DNA from: Cupriavidus pauculus
Lineage (GTDB): Bacteria; Pseudomonadota; Gammaproteobacteria; Burkholderiales; Burkholderiaceae
Assembly (NCBI RefSeq): GCF_002858765.1
Contig: NZ_PJRP01000025.1
Span: forward strand, 16,154-80,153
DNA length: 64,000 nucleotides
Direction: 5' to 3'
Below are positions 51,082-60,260 of this stretch, piece by piece. The stretch's first letter is position 1, and each line of letters begins with the position of its first letter. Position numbers and translations under genes: made by a program. The notes beneath the pieces were generated by a model, which had not been told where the DNA came from, made no database searches, and saw only the letters and a program-made list of their open reading frames with translations.

Positions 51082-53763
51082 TCAGTGCAGGAGCCCTACC
51101 TCGAAGCGGCCGGCGGCGGTGCCAATCAGCAGGCCACTGTTGTACAGGTACGATGCTACCACCCCACCCGTTGCACCGACCACGCCCGGCACCGGCGTGT
51201 TGTAGGCCAGCGTGCCCGACACCCCGTTACGCACCATGCTCGTGCCGTTCAGGTTGGCATTGACCTGCTCGCCATTGGTGGCCATCACGCGATACGCGCC
51301 GTCAGCCGCGCCGGCCGCCAGGCCCGTCGTGGACTGTTGCGCGTAGATGTTCATGCCGTAGGCCGCGGCCGAACGCGTCAGGATCACAGGCACCGGTGCG
51401 CCGTTGACCAGGCCGCTGACCAGCGATCCGCTCAGCACTCCGTCACCCGCCGCGATGGTACCGCCCACGAAGTAGTCGAACGCGTTGCGCGCGGCATTCC
51501 AGACGATGTAGCCCTTGGTCGTGTTCGTACAGGCCGCGTCATAGACGATGTAGCCGCCGCTGGCCGTGGCTGCGCATGTCTGCCAGGTGGCTGCCGACGA
51601 CCGCAGCCGCGCCGACCCGTTGCGCACGGTGACCGATCCATCCGCAACGGCGGTCTGGATGCCATTGACGTTGTAGATGTCCGCCACCGCCTTGTAGTCG
51701 GCAGAGACGTTCTGGAACGCCACCAGCGGCAGGAAGCCGCCGCCCGATACCGGCTTGACCCCACCGGCCAGCACACCGCCGCCAGTCAGCGAGAATTCCG
51801 CGCCGTTCTCGTCGCTGGCGTACGTGCAGCCACCCTGCGAGACGAGTTGCCCGGTCATCACGGTGTTGGCCGCACGCTGGGCGCTGGCATCGATCGTCAC
51901 GGTGTACTTGAGCGTTGCCGGGTCGATGCGGACCGACAATTCCTCGCCATTGGTGTTGCCACCCTTCCACGTGGTCGCCACCGACGGCAGGTTCAGACAC
52001 GACTGCACGATGCCCGTCGCGCCTTCGCAGGTGTAGTTGATGGCGGCGTCGGCGCTGCCCGTGCCCTTGTACTTGGGCCACGATGGGTATTGGCACAGCG
52101 GGCGGGTACGTCCGTACGTGCCGGCGTTGGCGTCCATCACCTCGCGCGTGCCGGGGGCCACGCCCATCTCGACCCAGTTTTCGAGTGCGGTCAGCGAATT
52201 CCACGCCGGCAGGAAGCTGCCCGTACCGTGGCCCATGCCGGGCACGGTGTAGAAACGAATACCCTGGTCTACGGCCGTCTGTCCCACCTGCGAAATCACG
52301 GCTTTGTACCACGCGATGGTGGAATTCGGGCTGATGACCTCGTCGGCCAGACCGTGCAGCATGATCAGGCGACCGCCCTTGCCCAGGAACGCGGACAGGT
52401 CGGGATTGGTGGCATCGGTCAGCGCCGATACGGCCTGCACGCGCGACGTCCAGCTACCTGGGCTGGCCGGGTCGAAGGTCAGCGCGTCGAACGTGGCACT
52501 GCGGGTGACGAAGTACTTCACCCACTGGTCGCCGGTCACGTACATGTTGGCGTCGGCAGTGGTGGCCGGATTGCCCGGCACTGCACGCGTACCGAGGTCG
52601 CGCGTGGTGAATGGCCCCGCCACCAGCGCGCCCTCCATGAGGTTGTAGCCGCCTGCGACGGTCACGCCATTGGCGAGCGGATAGCTGAGCTGCAAGGGCT
52701 GCTCGATGACCTTGACTGTGGCAATCTGCGCATCCGACAGGCAGGTGTCGCCGGTATCGGTGCCGCCCACGCAACGCAGGTTGGCCAGCACCTGCATGGC
52801 GCCTATGCGGCACCCTTCCACATTGCTCACGACCTTGTCGGCCACGCCGTCGAGCGTGTCGCACGCATCCATGGCCGCCTTCTGCACCATCAGCGTCTTG
52901 TTGATATTGAGCCAGCCTGCGCCGCTATTGAGGTACAGCGCCCGGCCCACGGCGACGTTCGACAGCCGCGTGCCCGTGTAGTTGAGCGCGGGCTCGTTGG
53001 CGATCACGCCGGCGTAGTCTGCCGGCCATCGCTGGATATAGCTCAGCGCGTCGCGGCCGCCTGTCGACGTACCCAGGAAGTACGCGCGCACTGGCGCCTT
53101 GCCGTAGCGCTGCGTGATCAGTGCGATGGCCACATCGTGCGTTTTCTTGAGCGTGTCGCCGCCATAGTTGGCCAGCTGCTCGTCATGGGTGGCAAAGCGG
53201 CCATCGGTGATGCTGGAGCTCTGGTGGCCCGAGTCGTCGCCCCAGGTGACATAGCCACGGGACAGCGGGGCGGGTTCGCCCGGCAAGGCAAAGCGCACGG
53301 TCTCGGTGCCGTCGATCAGCGTGCCGTCAAAGCCGCCGCCGCCGAACTGGATGCCCTTGCCGTTCCACTGCGTGGGCAGGTTCACGGCGAAGTTGATGCT
53401 GGACGCCGACGCATCGACCGGCGCAATAGCGCCGCGCACCTGGCAGTACTCGCCCAGCGTGTTGCCAGTGGCGTCTGCCGCGATCAGGGTGGCTTTGGTG
53501 ATGCTGGCACCGCCCGTTGGCAACGTCAGGGACGACGCCGGCACGCTGGCGCCGTTCAGCGCGTTGCACGCATCCTGCGCGCTGAGCGCCGGGGTGGCCG
53601 GCGTCGTTCCCGCGTCACCGCCGCCTCCGGCATTGCCGGCGCTCCCCGTGTTCGCCGTGGCCGGCGCATCGTCGCCACCTCCACAGGCGGTCACCAGCAA
53701 CGCCACGGAAAATGCAGCGGCCAGCCGCCACGCAACGGGGCGGCCCTTGTATCCGGTTGTCAT
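51082..53763 (-). CDS. tannase/feruloyl-esterase-family lipoprotein with extra C-terminal domain
   Basis: An 893-residue exported esterase. LLVTACGGGDD is a lipobox. The catalytic region (about 65-590) has the tannase-type nucleophile block GTSTGGRDALSYIQRWP, the His in GMGHGTG and many paired cysteines. It should hydrolyse esters of hydroxycinnamic, gallic or related acids. About 300 residues after position 590 are a Gly/Ala/Thr-rich, beta-rich region not found in ordinary tannase-family proteins of 500-600 residues. A GGAGGAGA site precedes the ATG. The upstream block at 53837 matches that before the hydrolase at 49945. Confidence 0.9.
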   Translation of the reverse strand: MTTGYKGRPVAWRLAAAFSVALLVTACGGGDDAPATANTGSAGNAGGGGDAGTTPATPALSAQDACNALNGASVPASSLTLPTGGASITKATLIAADATGNTLGEYCQVRGAIAPVDASASSINFAVNLPTQWNGKGIQFGGGGFDGTLIDGTETVRFALPGEPAPLSRGYVTWGDDSGHQSSSITDGRFATHDEQLANYGGDTLKKTHDVAIALITQRYGKAPVRAYFLGTSTGGRDALSYIQRWPADYAGVIANEPALNYTGTRLSNVAVGRALYLNSGAGWLNINKTLMVQKAAMDACDTLDGVADKVVSNVEGCRIGAMQVLANLRCVGGTDTGDTCLSDAQIATVKVIEQPLQLSYPLANGVTVAGGYNLMEGALVAGPFTTRDLGTRAVPGNPATTADANMYVTGDQWVKYFVTRSATFDALTFDPASPGSWTSRVQAVSALTDATNPDLSAFLGKGGRLIMLHGLADEVISPNSTIAWYKAVISQVGQTAVDQGIRFYTVPGMGHGTGSFLPAWNSLTALENWVEMGVAPGTREVMDANAGTYGRTRPLCQYPSWPKYKGTGSADAAINYTCEGATGIVQSCLNLPSVATTWKGGNTNGEELSVRIDPATLKYTVTIDASAQRAANTVMTGQLVSQGGCTYASDENGAEFSLTGGGVLAGGVKPVSGGGFLPLVAFQNVSADYKAVADIYNVNGIQTAVADGSVTVRNGSARLRSSAATWQTCAATASGGYIVYDAACTNTTKGYIVWNAARNAFDYFVGGTIAAGDGVLSGSLVSGLVNGAPVPVILTRSAAAYGMNIYAQQSTTGLAAGAADGAYRVMATNGEQVNANLNGTSMVRNGVSGTLAYNTPVPGVVGATGGVVASYLYNSGLLIGTAAGRFEVGLLH

Positions 53764-53836
53764 CGTTCGTCTCCTCCAGTACAGCCGGTACTTGTGCCGG
53801 CTTGCTGGAGCGAGACGGTATCACCGGGGTGATGCC

Positions 53837-53883
53837 GCGTAAAATATATGCCAAACAAACTATCCATATATATTCGATATGGA
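53837..53883 (-). promoter_or_regulatory. conserved promoter/operator block, copy B
   Basis: Plus-strand reading: CGTAAAATATATGC (53838-53851), ACAA, TCCATAT (53863-53869), seven bases, ATATGGA (53877-53883); the inverted repeat is perfect. It begins 73 bases before the tannase-like start, as copy A does for the other hydrolase. Confidence 0.65.
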
Positions 53884-53904
53884 TTGAAGCGCCATCTCCC
53901 GGGG

Positions 53905-55101
53905 TTACCGCGGCAACCCGACGTAGTTTTCCGCCAGCGACCGGCATGCGGCCTCGGAACTGACCAGATAGTCGAGTTCGGCCTGCTGGATGCGATGCGC
54001 AAAATCGTCGGCACCCGGAAAGCGATGCAGCAGCGACGTCATCCACCACGAGAACCGCTCGGCCTTCCACACCCGGCTCAGACATTTTTCGGAATAGCGG
54101 TCGAGTTCGTGCGGATCGCCGTGCTGGTAGTGCGCGATAAGTCCGTCAGCCAGGTAGAGCACGTCGCTGGCGGCCAGGTTCAGGCCCTTGGCACCGGTCG
54201 GCGGCACGATGTGCGCGGCATCGCCTGCCAGGAACAGCCGGCCAAAGCGCATCGGCTCGCACACAAAGCTGCGCAGCGGCGCGATGCTCTTCTCGATGCT
54301 CGGGCCCGTGACCACCGATTCCGCCGCTTGCGGGTCCAGTCGGCTGCGCAGTTCATCCCAGAAGCGCGCATCGGACCAGTCGTGCGGCTTCTCGGTCGAC
54401 GGCACCTGCACGTAGTAGCGGCTGCGCATTTTCGACCGCATGCTGCACAGCGCAAATCCGCGCTTGTGGCTGGCGTAGATCAGTTCGTCGGCCACGGGCG
54501 GGGTTTCCGACAGGATGCCAAGCCAGCCGAACGGATACACCCGCTCGAAGATCTGCTTCGACGGTGCGGGCACGCTGGCACGGCTGACGCCATGGAATCC
54601 GTCGCAACCGGCGATGAAATCGCAGACCACCTCGTGCTCGACGCCATCCTTGCGATACGACACACGCGGGCGGCTGCCATCGAAGTCTTGCAGCGCCACG
54701 TCCTGTGCCTCGTAGACGGTCGGCGCGCCGGCCGCCTGGCGCGCCGCCATCAGATCGCGCGTGACCTCGGTCTGGCCGTACACGGTCACGTCGCGGCCAA
54801 TCAGCGCGTGGAAGTCGATCCGGTGCCGCGCGCCGCCGAACGACAGTTCGATGCCGTGGTGCACCAATCCTTCCTCGCGCAGGCGCGCATCGACACCGGC
54901 ACGCTGCAGCGCCTCCACGGTCACGCATTCGAGAATGCCCGCGCGGATGCGGCCCAGCACGTACTCGGGGCTGCGCTGTTCGATGACGATGTTGTCGACG
55001 CCAGCCACGGTCAGCAACTGGCCAAGCAGCAGGCCGGCGGGGCCGGCGCCGACGATGGCAACGCGGGTGGAACGGGAATGCGGGGAGCCATTGGGGGCCA
55101 T
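53905..55101 (-). CDS. pobA: 4-hydroxybenzoate 3-monooxygenase
   Basis: A 398-residue flavoprotein hydroxylase that turns 4-hydroxybenzoate into protocatechuate with NAD(P)H and oxygen. GAGPAGLLLGQLL binds FAD; IEQRSPEYVLGRIRAG, VYGQTEVTRDL, GCDGFHG and FLAGDAAHIVPPTGAKG are hallmark PobA blocks. AGGAG precedes the ATG at 55101. It is divergent from an AraC-type regulator gene, the PobR arrangement, and the product feeds the pcaHG genes 4 kb away. Confidence 0.97.
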   Translation of the reverse strand: MAPNGSPHSRSTRVAIVGAGPAGLLLGQLLTVAGVDNIVIEQRSPEYVLGRIRAGILECVTVEALQRAGVDARLREEGLVHHGIELSFGGARHRIDFHALIGRDVTVYGQTEVTRDLMAARQAAGAPTVYEAQDVALQDFDGSRPRVSYRKDGVEHEVVCDFIAGCDGFHGVSRASVPAPSKQIFERVYPFGWLGILSETPPVADELIYASHKRGFALCSMRSKMRSRYYVQVPSTEKPHDWSDARFWDELRSRLDPQAAESVVTGPSIEKSIAPLRSFVCEPMRFGRLFLAGDAAHIVPPTGAKGLNLAASDVLYLADGLIAHYQHGDPHELDRYSEKCLSRVWKAERFSWWMTSLLHRFPGADDFAHRIQQAELDYLVSSEAACRSLAENYVGLPR

Positions 55102-55230
55102 GGCATGTCTCCTGATTGGAATGTGTTTATTGGGCTCAACGATAGAGCTTCGCGCGCCTGATCGGAATGGACAGATCGAACCAAGAACGTGAAAATCCGA
55201 ACATTCCCGGAAGCACGCAGCGCGCCCCCC

Positions 55231-56124
55231 ATGAGAACCGTCCCCACCTATTCGCTCTACGGCGTCAATTCCGCGGAGCCGTTGCTGGACCAGCTTCATT
55301 TCGAGTCGATCGCGTCCCGCAGCCAGCTCTACGCGTGGGAGATCAAGCCCCACCGGCACGAGCGCTTCCTTCAAATTCTGTACATCCACCGTGGCAGCGG
55401 CGAAGCACTGCTCGACGGCCGGCGCGAACGCCTGGCCAGCGGATCGCTGATCTGCGTGCCGCCCCACCACGTGCATGGCTTCGTGTTCTCGCCCGACGTG
55501 GACGGCATCATCGTGACGATGACCGACAGCTACCTGCGCACGTTGCTGGCCGGCGTGCCGGGCACGCTGCCGCTATTCGAGCATCCGCGTCACGAGCGCG
55601 TGGCACGCAGGCATTCACTGGCCAGCGCGCTGGCGATGTTCAGGACGGAGATGGCCTCGGTGGCCCCGTGGCGTGGCGCCGCGCTGTCGGCGCTGCTGAC
55701 GCTGGTGCTGGTGGGTATCGCACGCATCGCCGAGGCATCGGCGCCTGCCGCAACGCGCGCCAGCAGCCGGCCGGCGCGGCATTTCCAGCAGTTCCAGCAA
55801 CTGCTGGAGACCGACTATCGCGAGCAGAAGGAGATGACCTACTACGCCGATGCGATCGGCATCACGCCCACCCAGCTCAACCGCATCTGCCGCCAACTGG
55901 CCGGACAGAGTGCGCTGCAGCTGATTCATGCACGCGTGCTGGCGGAGGCCCAGCGCGACCTGCTGTTCAGCGATCTCGACATCAAGCAGATCGCCATGAC
56001 GCTGGGGTTTTCGGATGCGGGCTACTTCTCGCGCTTCTTTGCGCGGCTGGCGGGCCAGACGCCCACCGGGTTCCGCGAAACGGGGCGTGCGCGCCTTCCC
56101 GCGTTCGTCACGCGGGAAGGCTGA
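55231..56124 (+). CDS. pobR: AraC-family regulator of pobA (PobR/PobC-type)
   Basis: A 297-residue regulator from the ATG at 55231 (MRTVPTYSLYGV), or 311 from the GTG at 55189; the shorter form fits the usual beginning of the family, though neither has a good ribosome site. An N-terminal cupin (IKPHRHERFLQILYIHRGSGE) binds the effector and the C-terminal double helix-turn-helix ends with DIKQIAMTLGFSDAGYFSRFF. It most likely activates pobA with 4-hydroxybenzoate. The shared promoter region is 55102-55230. Confidence 0.88.
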   Translation: MRTVPTYSLYGVNSAEPLLDQLHFESIASRSQLYAWEIKPHRHERFLQILYIHRGSGEALLDGRRERLASGSLICVPPHHVHGFVFSPDVDGIIVTMTDSYLRTLLAGVPGTLPLFEHPRHERVARRHSLASALAMFRTEMASVAPWRGAALSALLTLVLVGIARIAEASAPAATRASSRPARHFQQFQQLLETDYREQKEMTYYADAIGITPTQLNRICRQLAGQSALQLIHARVLAEAQRDLLFSDLDIKQIAMTLGFSDAGYFSRFFARLAGQTPTGFRETGRARLPAFVTREG

Positions 56125-56148
56125 GCCCCGACGCGGTTGCGGCGCGCG

Positions 56149-57327
56149 TCAGCCGCGCACCTTGTCGACTTCCGCGAAAATTTCCTCGGCCATGTGGAAG
56201 GCCGAATTGGCGGCTGGCACGCCGCAGTAGATGGCGGTCTGCAGCAGCACCTCCTTGATCTCGTCGCGTGTCACGCCGTTGTTGGCCGCCGCGCGCAGAT
56301 GCAGCTTCAATTCCTCGGAACGGTTCAGCGCCACCATCATCGCGATGGTCACCAGGCTACGCGTATGGCGCGGCAAGCCTTCGCGCGTCCAGATCTCGCC
56401 CCATGCGTAGCGCGTGATCAGGTTCTGGAATTCCTCGTTCAGCGGCGTCAGCTTCTGCAGCGAACGGTCGACGTGGGCCCTGCCCAGCACCGCGCGTCGC
56501 ACGGAAAGGCCCGCCTCGTAGCGTGCGTGGTCGTCGGTCACGGGCAAGCGGCCATGGATGAAATCCAGCAGCGCGGCTGTGAATCGCCCCGGCTGCTCGC
56601 GATTGGACATATGCGCGGCCGGCAGTTCGACATAGCGCGCGCCCGGGATGGCATCGGCCAGCGCCCTGCCCTCGGCGGCGGTGGTCGACGGATCGTCGCT
56701 GCCGGCAATCACCAGCACCGGCACCTTGACCGTCTTCACGGCCTCGCGCAGGTCGGCATCGCGCAGCGCCGTGCAGCCCAGCGCATAGCCGCGCGGGTCC
56801 AGCCCCTGCAGCACCGCGCGCAGGTCGTCCAGCGCACCGCCCGCCGTATTGCGGAAGCCTTCGGTAAACCATCGGCCCAGCGAAGCATCGACCAGCTGCG
56901 CCATGCCATCGCGCAGCACGCCGTCGATGCGTGCGCTCCACGAGTCCGCCGTGCCGATCTTCGGCGCCGTATTCGCGACGATGACCTTCGAGAAACGCTC
57001 GGGCGCGTTCACGGCCAGCCACTGGCCGATCAGGCCGCCGATCGACAGGCCGCAGAACACGGCCTGGTCCACCTGCAGCGCATCGAGGATCGCCAGGACA
57101 TCGCGCCCCAGCACGTCGACCGTGGCCTCGGACGCATCGGTCGAAGACCGGCCGTGTCCGCGCATGTCGTGGCGCACCACGCGGAAGCGGCCGGCCAGCG
57201 CATCGGCCTGCGGCTTCCACATCGTGTGGTCGGTGCCCATCGAGTTCGAGAAGATGATGACGGGCGCGGTATCGGGGCCGTCTACGGTATAGAACAGCCG
57301 GGCACCGGCGTGATCGAGGTAAGGCAA
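56149..57327 (-). CDS. pcaDC: fused 3-oxoadipate enol-lactonase / 4-carboxymuconolactone decarboxylase
   Basis: A 392-residue two-domain enzyme. Residues 1-262 are PcaD, an alpha/beta hydrolase with Ser95 in CGLSIGG and a His in PAAHMSN. Residues about 268-392 are PcaC, with the LNEEFQNLITRYAWGEIWTR region and the AhpD-like fold. It carries out two successive steps from 4-carboxymuconolactone to 3-oxoadipate. The order PcaD-PcaC is that of PcaL in actinobacteria. The gene begins 12 bases after pcaB and ends the operon, 24 bases from the convergent pobR. Confidence 0.96.
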   Translation of the reverse strand: MPYLDHAGARLFYTVDGPDTAPVIIFSNSMGTDHTMWKPQADALAGRFRVVRHDMRGHGRSSTDASEATVDVLGRDVLAILDALQVDQAVFCGLSIGGLIGQWLAVNAPERFSKVIVANTAPKIGTADSWSARIDGVLRDGMAQLVDASLGRWFTEGFRNTAGGALDDLRAVLQGLDPRGYALGCTALRDADLREAVKTVKVPVLVIAGSDDPSTTAAEGRALADAIPGARYVELPAAHMSNREQPGRFTAALLDFIHGRLPVTDDHARYEAGLSVRRAVLGRAHVDRSLQKLTPLNEEFQNLITRYAWGEIWTREGLPRHTRSLVTIAMMVALNRSEELKLHLRAAANNGVTRDEIKEVLLQTAIYCGVPAANSAFHMAEEIFAEVDKVRG

Positions 57328-57339
57328 GGTCGTCTCCAG

Positions 57340-58734
57340 TCAGGCGTGGTTGCGGTGCTCGCGCGCATGCCGCCAGGCTTCCACGGCGGCATCGGCGAAG
57401 CTTGTGGATTGGCCCGCGTACTGCGCAGGGTCGCTGAGCAGGTCGAGCGTGGCGTCGTCGAGCAGACCCTGGTGCAAAGGATCATCGGCCAGCGTGTGCG
57501 CCAGCGCGTCGCGCAGCGTCGTACCGTCGGCCAGGGCGCGACGCGACGCCTGCTCCACCAGATGGTGGGCGGGCAGCCGGCCGATGCGCCGGCCGAGTTC
57601 GAGCATGGCGGCTTCGCCAAGGATCAGGCCATGCGTGATATCGAGGTTCCGGCGCATGCGGGCAGCGTCGACCTGCAGGCCGGCCACCACGTCAGTCATC
57701 TGGCGCAGCGCGCCGGCAGCCAGCGTCACGATCTGCGGCAGCGTGTCCCACTCGGCCTGCCAGCCGCCCAGCGCGCGCTCGTGCTCCTGCGTCATGCCGG
57801 CCAGCATCGTGGCGACCAGCGGTGGCACCCGCACAGCGGCGGTCAGCACCGCCGCGCAGCCCACGGGGTTGCGCTTGTGCGGCATCGTGCTGGAACCACC
57901 CCGGCCCGGCCCCGATGGCTCCGCCACCTCGGCCACTTCGGTCTGCATCAGCAGCGAGATATCGCGCGCCATCTTTCCCAGCGTGCCGGTCAGCATGCCC
58001 AGCGTGGTCGCCACTTCGACCATGCGGTCGCGGTGCGCATGCCAGGGCAGCGCGGGAAGGTCCAGTTGCAGCGCCTGCGCAAGCTGCGCGGCCACGGCCG
58101 GCGCATCGTCGCCCAGGCTGGCCAGCGTGCCGGCCGCACCGCCGAACTGCAGCGCCCGCGCATGCGTGCGCGCCAGGTCCAGGCGGGCCAGATCGCGGCG
58201 CAGCGCGTCGAGCCAGCCGGCCGCCTTCAGGCCGAACGTGGTGGGCAGCGCGTGTTGCAGCCAGGTGCGCGCGACCATCTGTGTGGCGCGATGGGCGCCG
58301 ACTTGCGCGGCACAGGCATCGCCCAATGCCAGCAGGCCGGCGTCGATCTCATGCAATGCGTCGGCAAGCTGCAGCACCAGCGCCGTATCAATGATGTCCT
58401 GGCTCGTGGCGCCCCAGTGCACGTAGCGGCCGGCGTCGGCATCGCGCTGCATCACGGCGGCAGTCAGCTGCTTGACGAATGGAATCGCCAGGTTGCCGGC
58501 GGACACGGCGGCCTGCGCGAGTGCATCGAAGTCGATGACCTGGGCCGGCTCAAGCGCGCAGACCTGTTCGATCACCTGGGCGGCCGCTTCGGGAATAACG
58601 CCACAGTGGGCCTCGGCGCGCGCCAGCGCGGATTCCACATCGAGCATGCGGCGCATCGTGCCGGTATCGGAAAAGATGTCGAGCACGGCAGGGCTGCCGA
58701 ACATCGGATCGGTCAGGCGGGAAAGCGTTGGCAT
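57340..58734 (-). CDS. pcaB: 3-carboxy-cis,cis-muconate cycloisomerase
   Basis: A 464-residue fumarase/aspartase-superfamily enzyme that closes 3-carboxymuconate to 4-carboxymuconolactone. The superfamily signature GSSTMPHKRNP is intact. The frame is open upstream, but the ATG at 58734 (MPTLSRLTDPMFGSPAV) gives the usual N-terminus. It lies between pcaG (138 bases upstream) and pcaDC. Confidence 0.95.
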   Translation of the reverse strand: MPTLSRLTDPMFGSPAVLDIFSDTGTMRRMLDVESALARAEAHCGVIPEAAAQVIEQVCALEPAQVIDFDALAQAAVSAGNLAIPFVKQLTAAVMQRDADAGRYVHWGATSQDIIDTALVLQLADALHEIDAGLLALGDACAAQVGAHRATQMVARTWLQHALPTTFGLKAAGWLDALRRDLARLDLARTHARALQFGGAAGTLASLGDDAPAVAAQLAQALQLDLPALPWHAHRDRMVEVATTLGMLTGTLGKMARDISLLMQTEVAEVAEPSGPGRGGSSTMPHKRNPVGCAAVLTAAVRVPPLVATMLAGMTQEHERALGGWQAEWDTLPQIVTLAAGALRQMTDVVAGLQVDAARMRRNLDITHGLILGEAAMLELGRRIGRLPAHHLVEQASRRALADGTTLRDALAHTLADDPLHQGLLDDATLDLLSDPAQYAGQSTSFADAAVEAWRHAREHRNHA

Positions 58735-58872
58735 GGTCGGTTGGGGGCGAACCGTTTGGATTGCCGGAAGGGCATGCGCCGATTGTGATGCAAAACGCGG
58801 CACCGGTGTGAGCCGGCGCCGCGTTCGCGCAAGGGAGCAAAGTGGTGAGCAAAGGTGCAGCGATGGCGACGA

Positions 58873-59442
58873 TCAGATGTCGAAGAACACCGTCTCGCCC
58901 GGGCCTTGCAGCACCACGTCCCAGCGATAGCGGTTCTGTCCTTCGGCCCTGGCGATCAGCGTGTCGCGCCGGTCGGCGGGCACCAGCGACAGCACCGCGT
59001 CGACGCCGTTCGCGGCCGTGTCCTCGGGAAAGTACATGCGCGTGGCCACGTGCTTGACCAGTCCGCGCGTGAAGACGGACACCATGATGTGCGGCGCCTG
59101 CGGACGCCCATCGCCATCGGGCACGGCGCCGGGCCGGACCGTGGTGAAGCGGAATGAGCCATCGGCCTCGGTGGGCACGCGGCCGAAGCCGGTGAAGCCA
59201 GGCACCAGCGGCAGTTCGCGGGCATCTTCGGGATGACGGTAGCGGCCGGCCGGATTGGCCTGCCAGATCTCGACCATGCCGTCGGGCACGGGTTCGCCGC
59301 GGCCATCAACGACGCGGCCCTCGATCACGATGCGTTGGGCGGCCAGGTCAGGGGCGTCGGCGGTCAGGTCGGCACAGTTCAGGCCGGTCAGGCCGATATG
59401 CAGGTACGGACCTACGGTCTGGGATGCGGTGGCGTACAGCAT
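58873..59442 (-). CDS. pcaG: protocatechuate 3,4-dioxygenase alpha subunit
   Basis: A 189-residue non-catalytic alpha subunit of the intradiol dioxygenase. SQTVGPYLHIG near the start and EIWQANPAGRYRHPED are typical; the iron ligands of the beta subunit are not all conserved. It begins four bases after pcaH, so the two are coupled and form the (alpha-beta-Fe) unit. The start at 59442 (MLYATASQTVGPY) is standard. Confidence 0.96.
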   Translation of the reverse strand: MLYATASQTVGPYLHIGLTGLNCADLTADAPDLAAQRIVIEGRVVDGRGEPVPDGMVEIWQANPAGRYRHPEDARELPLVPGFTGFGRVPTEADGSFRFTTVRPGAVPDGDGRPQAPHIMVSVFTRGLVKHVATRMYFPEDTAANGVDAVLSLVPADRRDTLIARAEGQNRYRWDVVLQGPGETVFFDI

Positions 59443-59446
59443 GGCC

Positions 59447-60160
59447 TTACTCCATCGGCGTGGCATCACGGCCACGCAGCACGATATCGAAACGGTAGCC
59501 GAGCGCGTACTCGGGAGCCGTGGTTTCCCAGTCGAACGTGGCGATCAGGCGGTTGCGCGCCTTCTCGTCGGGCACGCACTGGAAGATCGGGTCGTACGCC
59601 AGCAGCGGGTCGCCCGGAAAGTACATCTGCGTGACCAGCCGCGTGGCGTAGGCGTTGCCGAACAGCGAAAAATGGATGTGCTGCGGACGCCAGGCGTTGT
59701 GGTGGTTGCGCCAGGGGTACGCGCCCGGCTTGATCGTCTTGAACTGGTAGTGACCGTTGGCGTCGGTGATCGTGCGGCCTTCGCCCGAAAAATGCGGATC
59801 CAGCGGCGCGTCGTGCTGGTCGCGCTTGTGCGTGTAGCGGCCGGCGGCATTGGCCTGCCAGACCTCGATCAGCGCGTTGGGCACCGGGCGACCGTTTTCG
59901 TCGAGCACGCGGCCGGTGACCAGCATGCGCTCGCCAATCGGCTCGCCGCCGTTGCCGACGGTCAGGTCGTTATCGCCTTCGCGGACAAACTCGGGGCCAA
60001 ACGTCGGACCGGTTACTTCGGACAGCGACTGCGGCAGCGCGATCAGCGGCTGGGCCGGCGAGCGCAGTTGCGTCGAGGCATAGGGGTCGAAGCGGTATTC
60101 GGGCTGGGTGTCCCAGTACGGACGACGGTACTGGGCGGGGCGATCGGAGCGGTGGGGCAT
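59447..60160 (-). CDS. pcaH: protocatechuate 3,4-dioxygenase beta subunit (iron-binding)
   Basis: A 237-residue catalytic subunit that opens protocatechuate to 3-carboxy-cis,cis-muconate. The four Fe(III) ligands are Tyr109, Tyr148, His161 and His163, spaced exactly as Tyr408, Tyr447, His460 and His462 in the Pseudomonas enzyme; the catalytic Arg158 is also present (WRPQHIH). GGAG precedes the ATG at 60160. First gene of pcaHGB-pcaDC, divergent from pcaQ. Confidence 0.97.
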   Translation of the reverse strand: MPHRSDRPAQYRRPYWDTQPEYRFDPYASTQLRSPAQPLIALPQSLSEVTGPTFGPEFVREGDNDLTVGNGGEPIGERMLVTGRVLDENGRPVPNALIEVWQANAAGRYTHKRDQHDAPLDPHFSGEGRTITDANGHYQFKTIKPGAYPWRNHHNAWRPQHIHFSLFGNAYATRLVTQMYFPGDPLLAYDPIFQCVPDEKARNRLIATFDWETTAPEYALGYRFDIVLRGRDATPME

Positions 60161-60236
60161 CGCGCTGTCTCCATTGTTGTGTGAATCGATGGGCTCGACT
60201 GTATGCAACGTCAGAAGTCATGTAAATTGAGTTTTG

Positions 60237-60248
60237 TCGTAATTACGA
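60237..60248. promoter_or_regulatory. palindrome in the pcaH-pcaQ divergent region
   Basis: TCGTAATTACGA is a perfect 12-base palindrome 13 bases before the pcaQ ATG, in a locally AT-rich stretch. It is a likely PcaQ (LysR-type) or promoter-associated site. Confidence 0.45.
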
Positions 60249-60260
60249 TGAATTTTTATT

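Noticed and set aside
51085..53832. 915-codon plus-strand frame opposite the tannase-like gene
   Set aside because: No ribosome site or motif; the minus strand encodes a lipoprotein esterase.
56137..58788. 883-codon plus-strand frame over pcaDC and pcaB
   Set aside because: Antisense shadow of two clearly recognised enzymes; rich in Arg, His and Gln with no motif.
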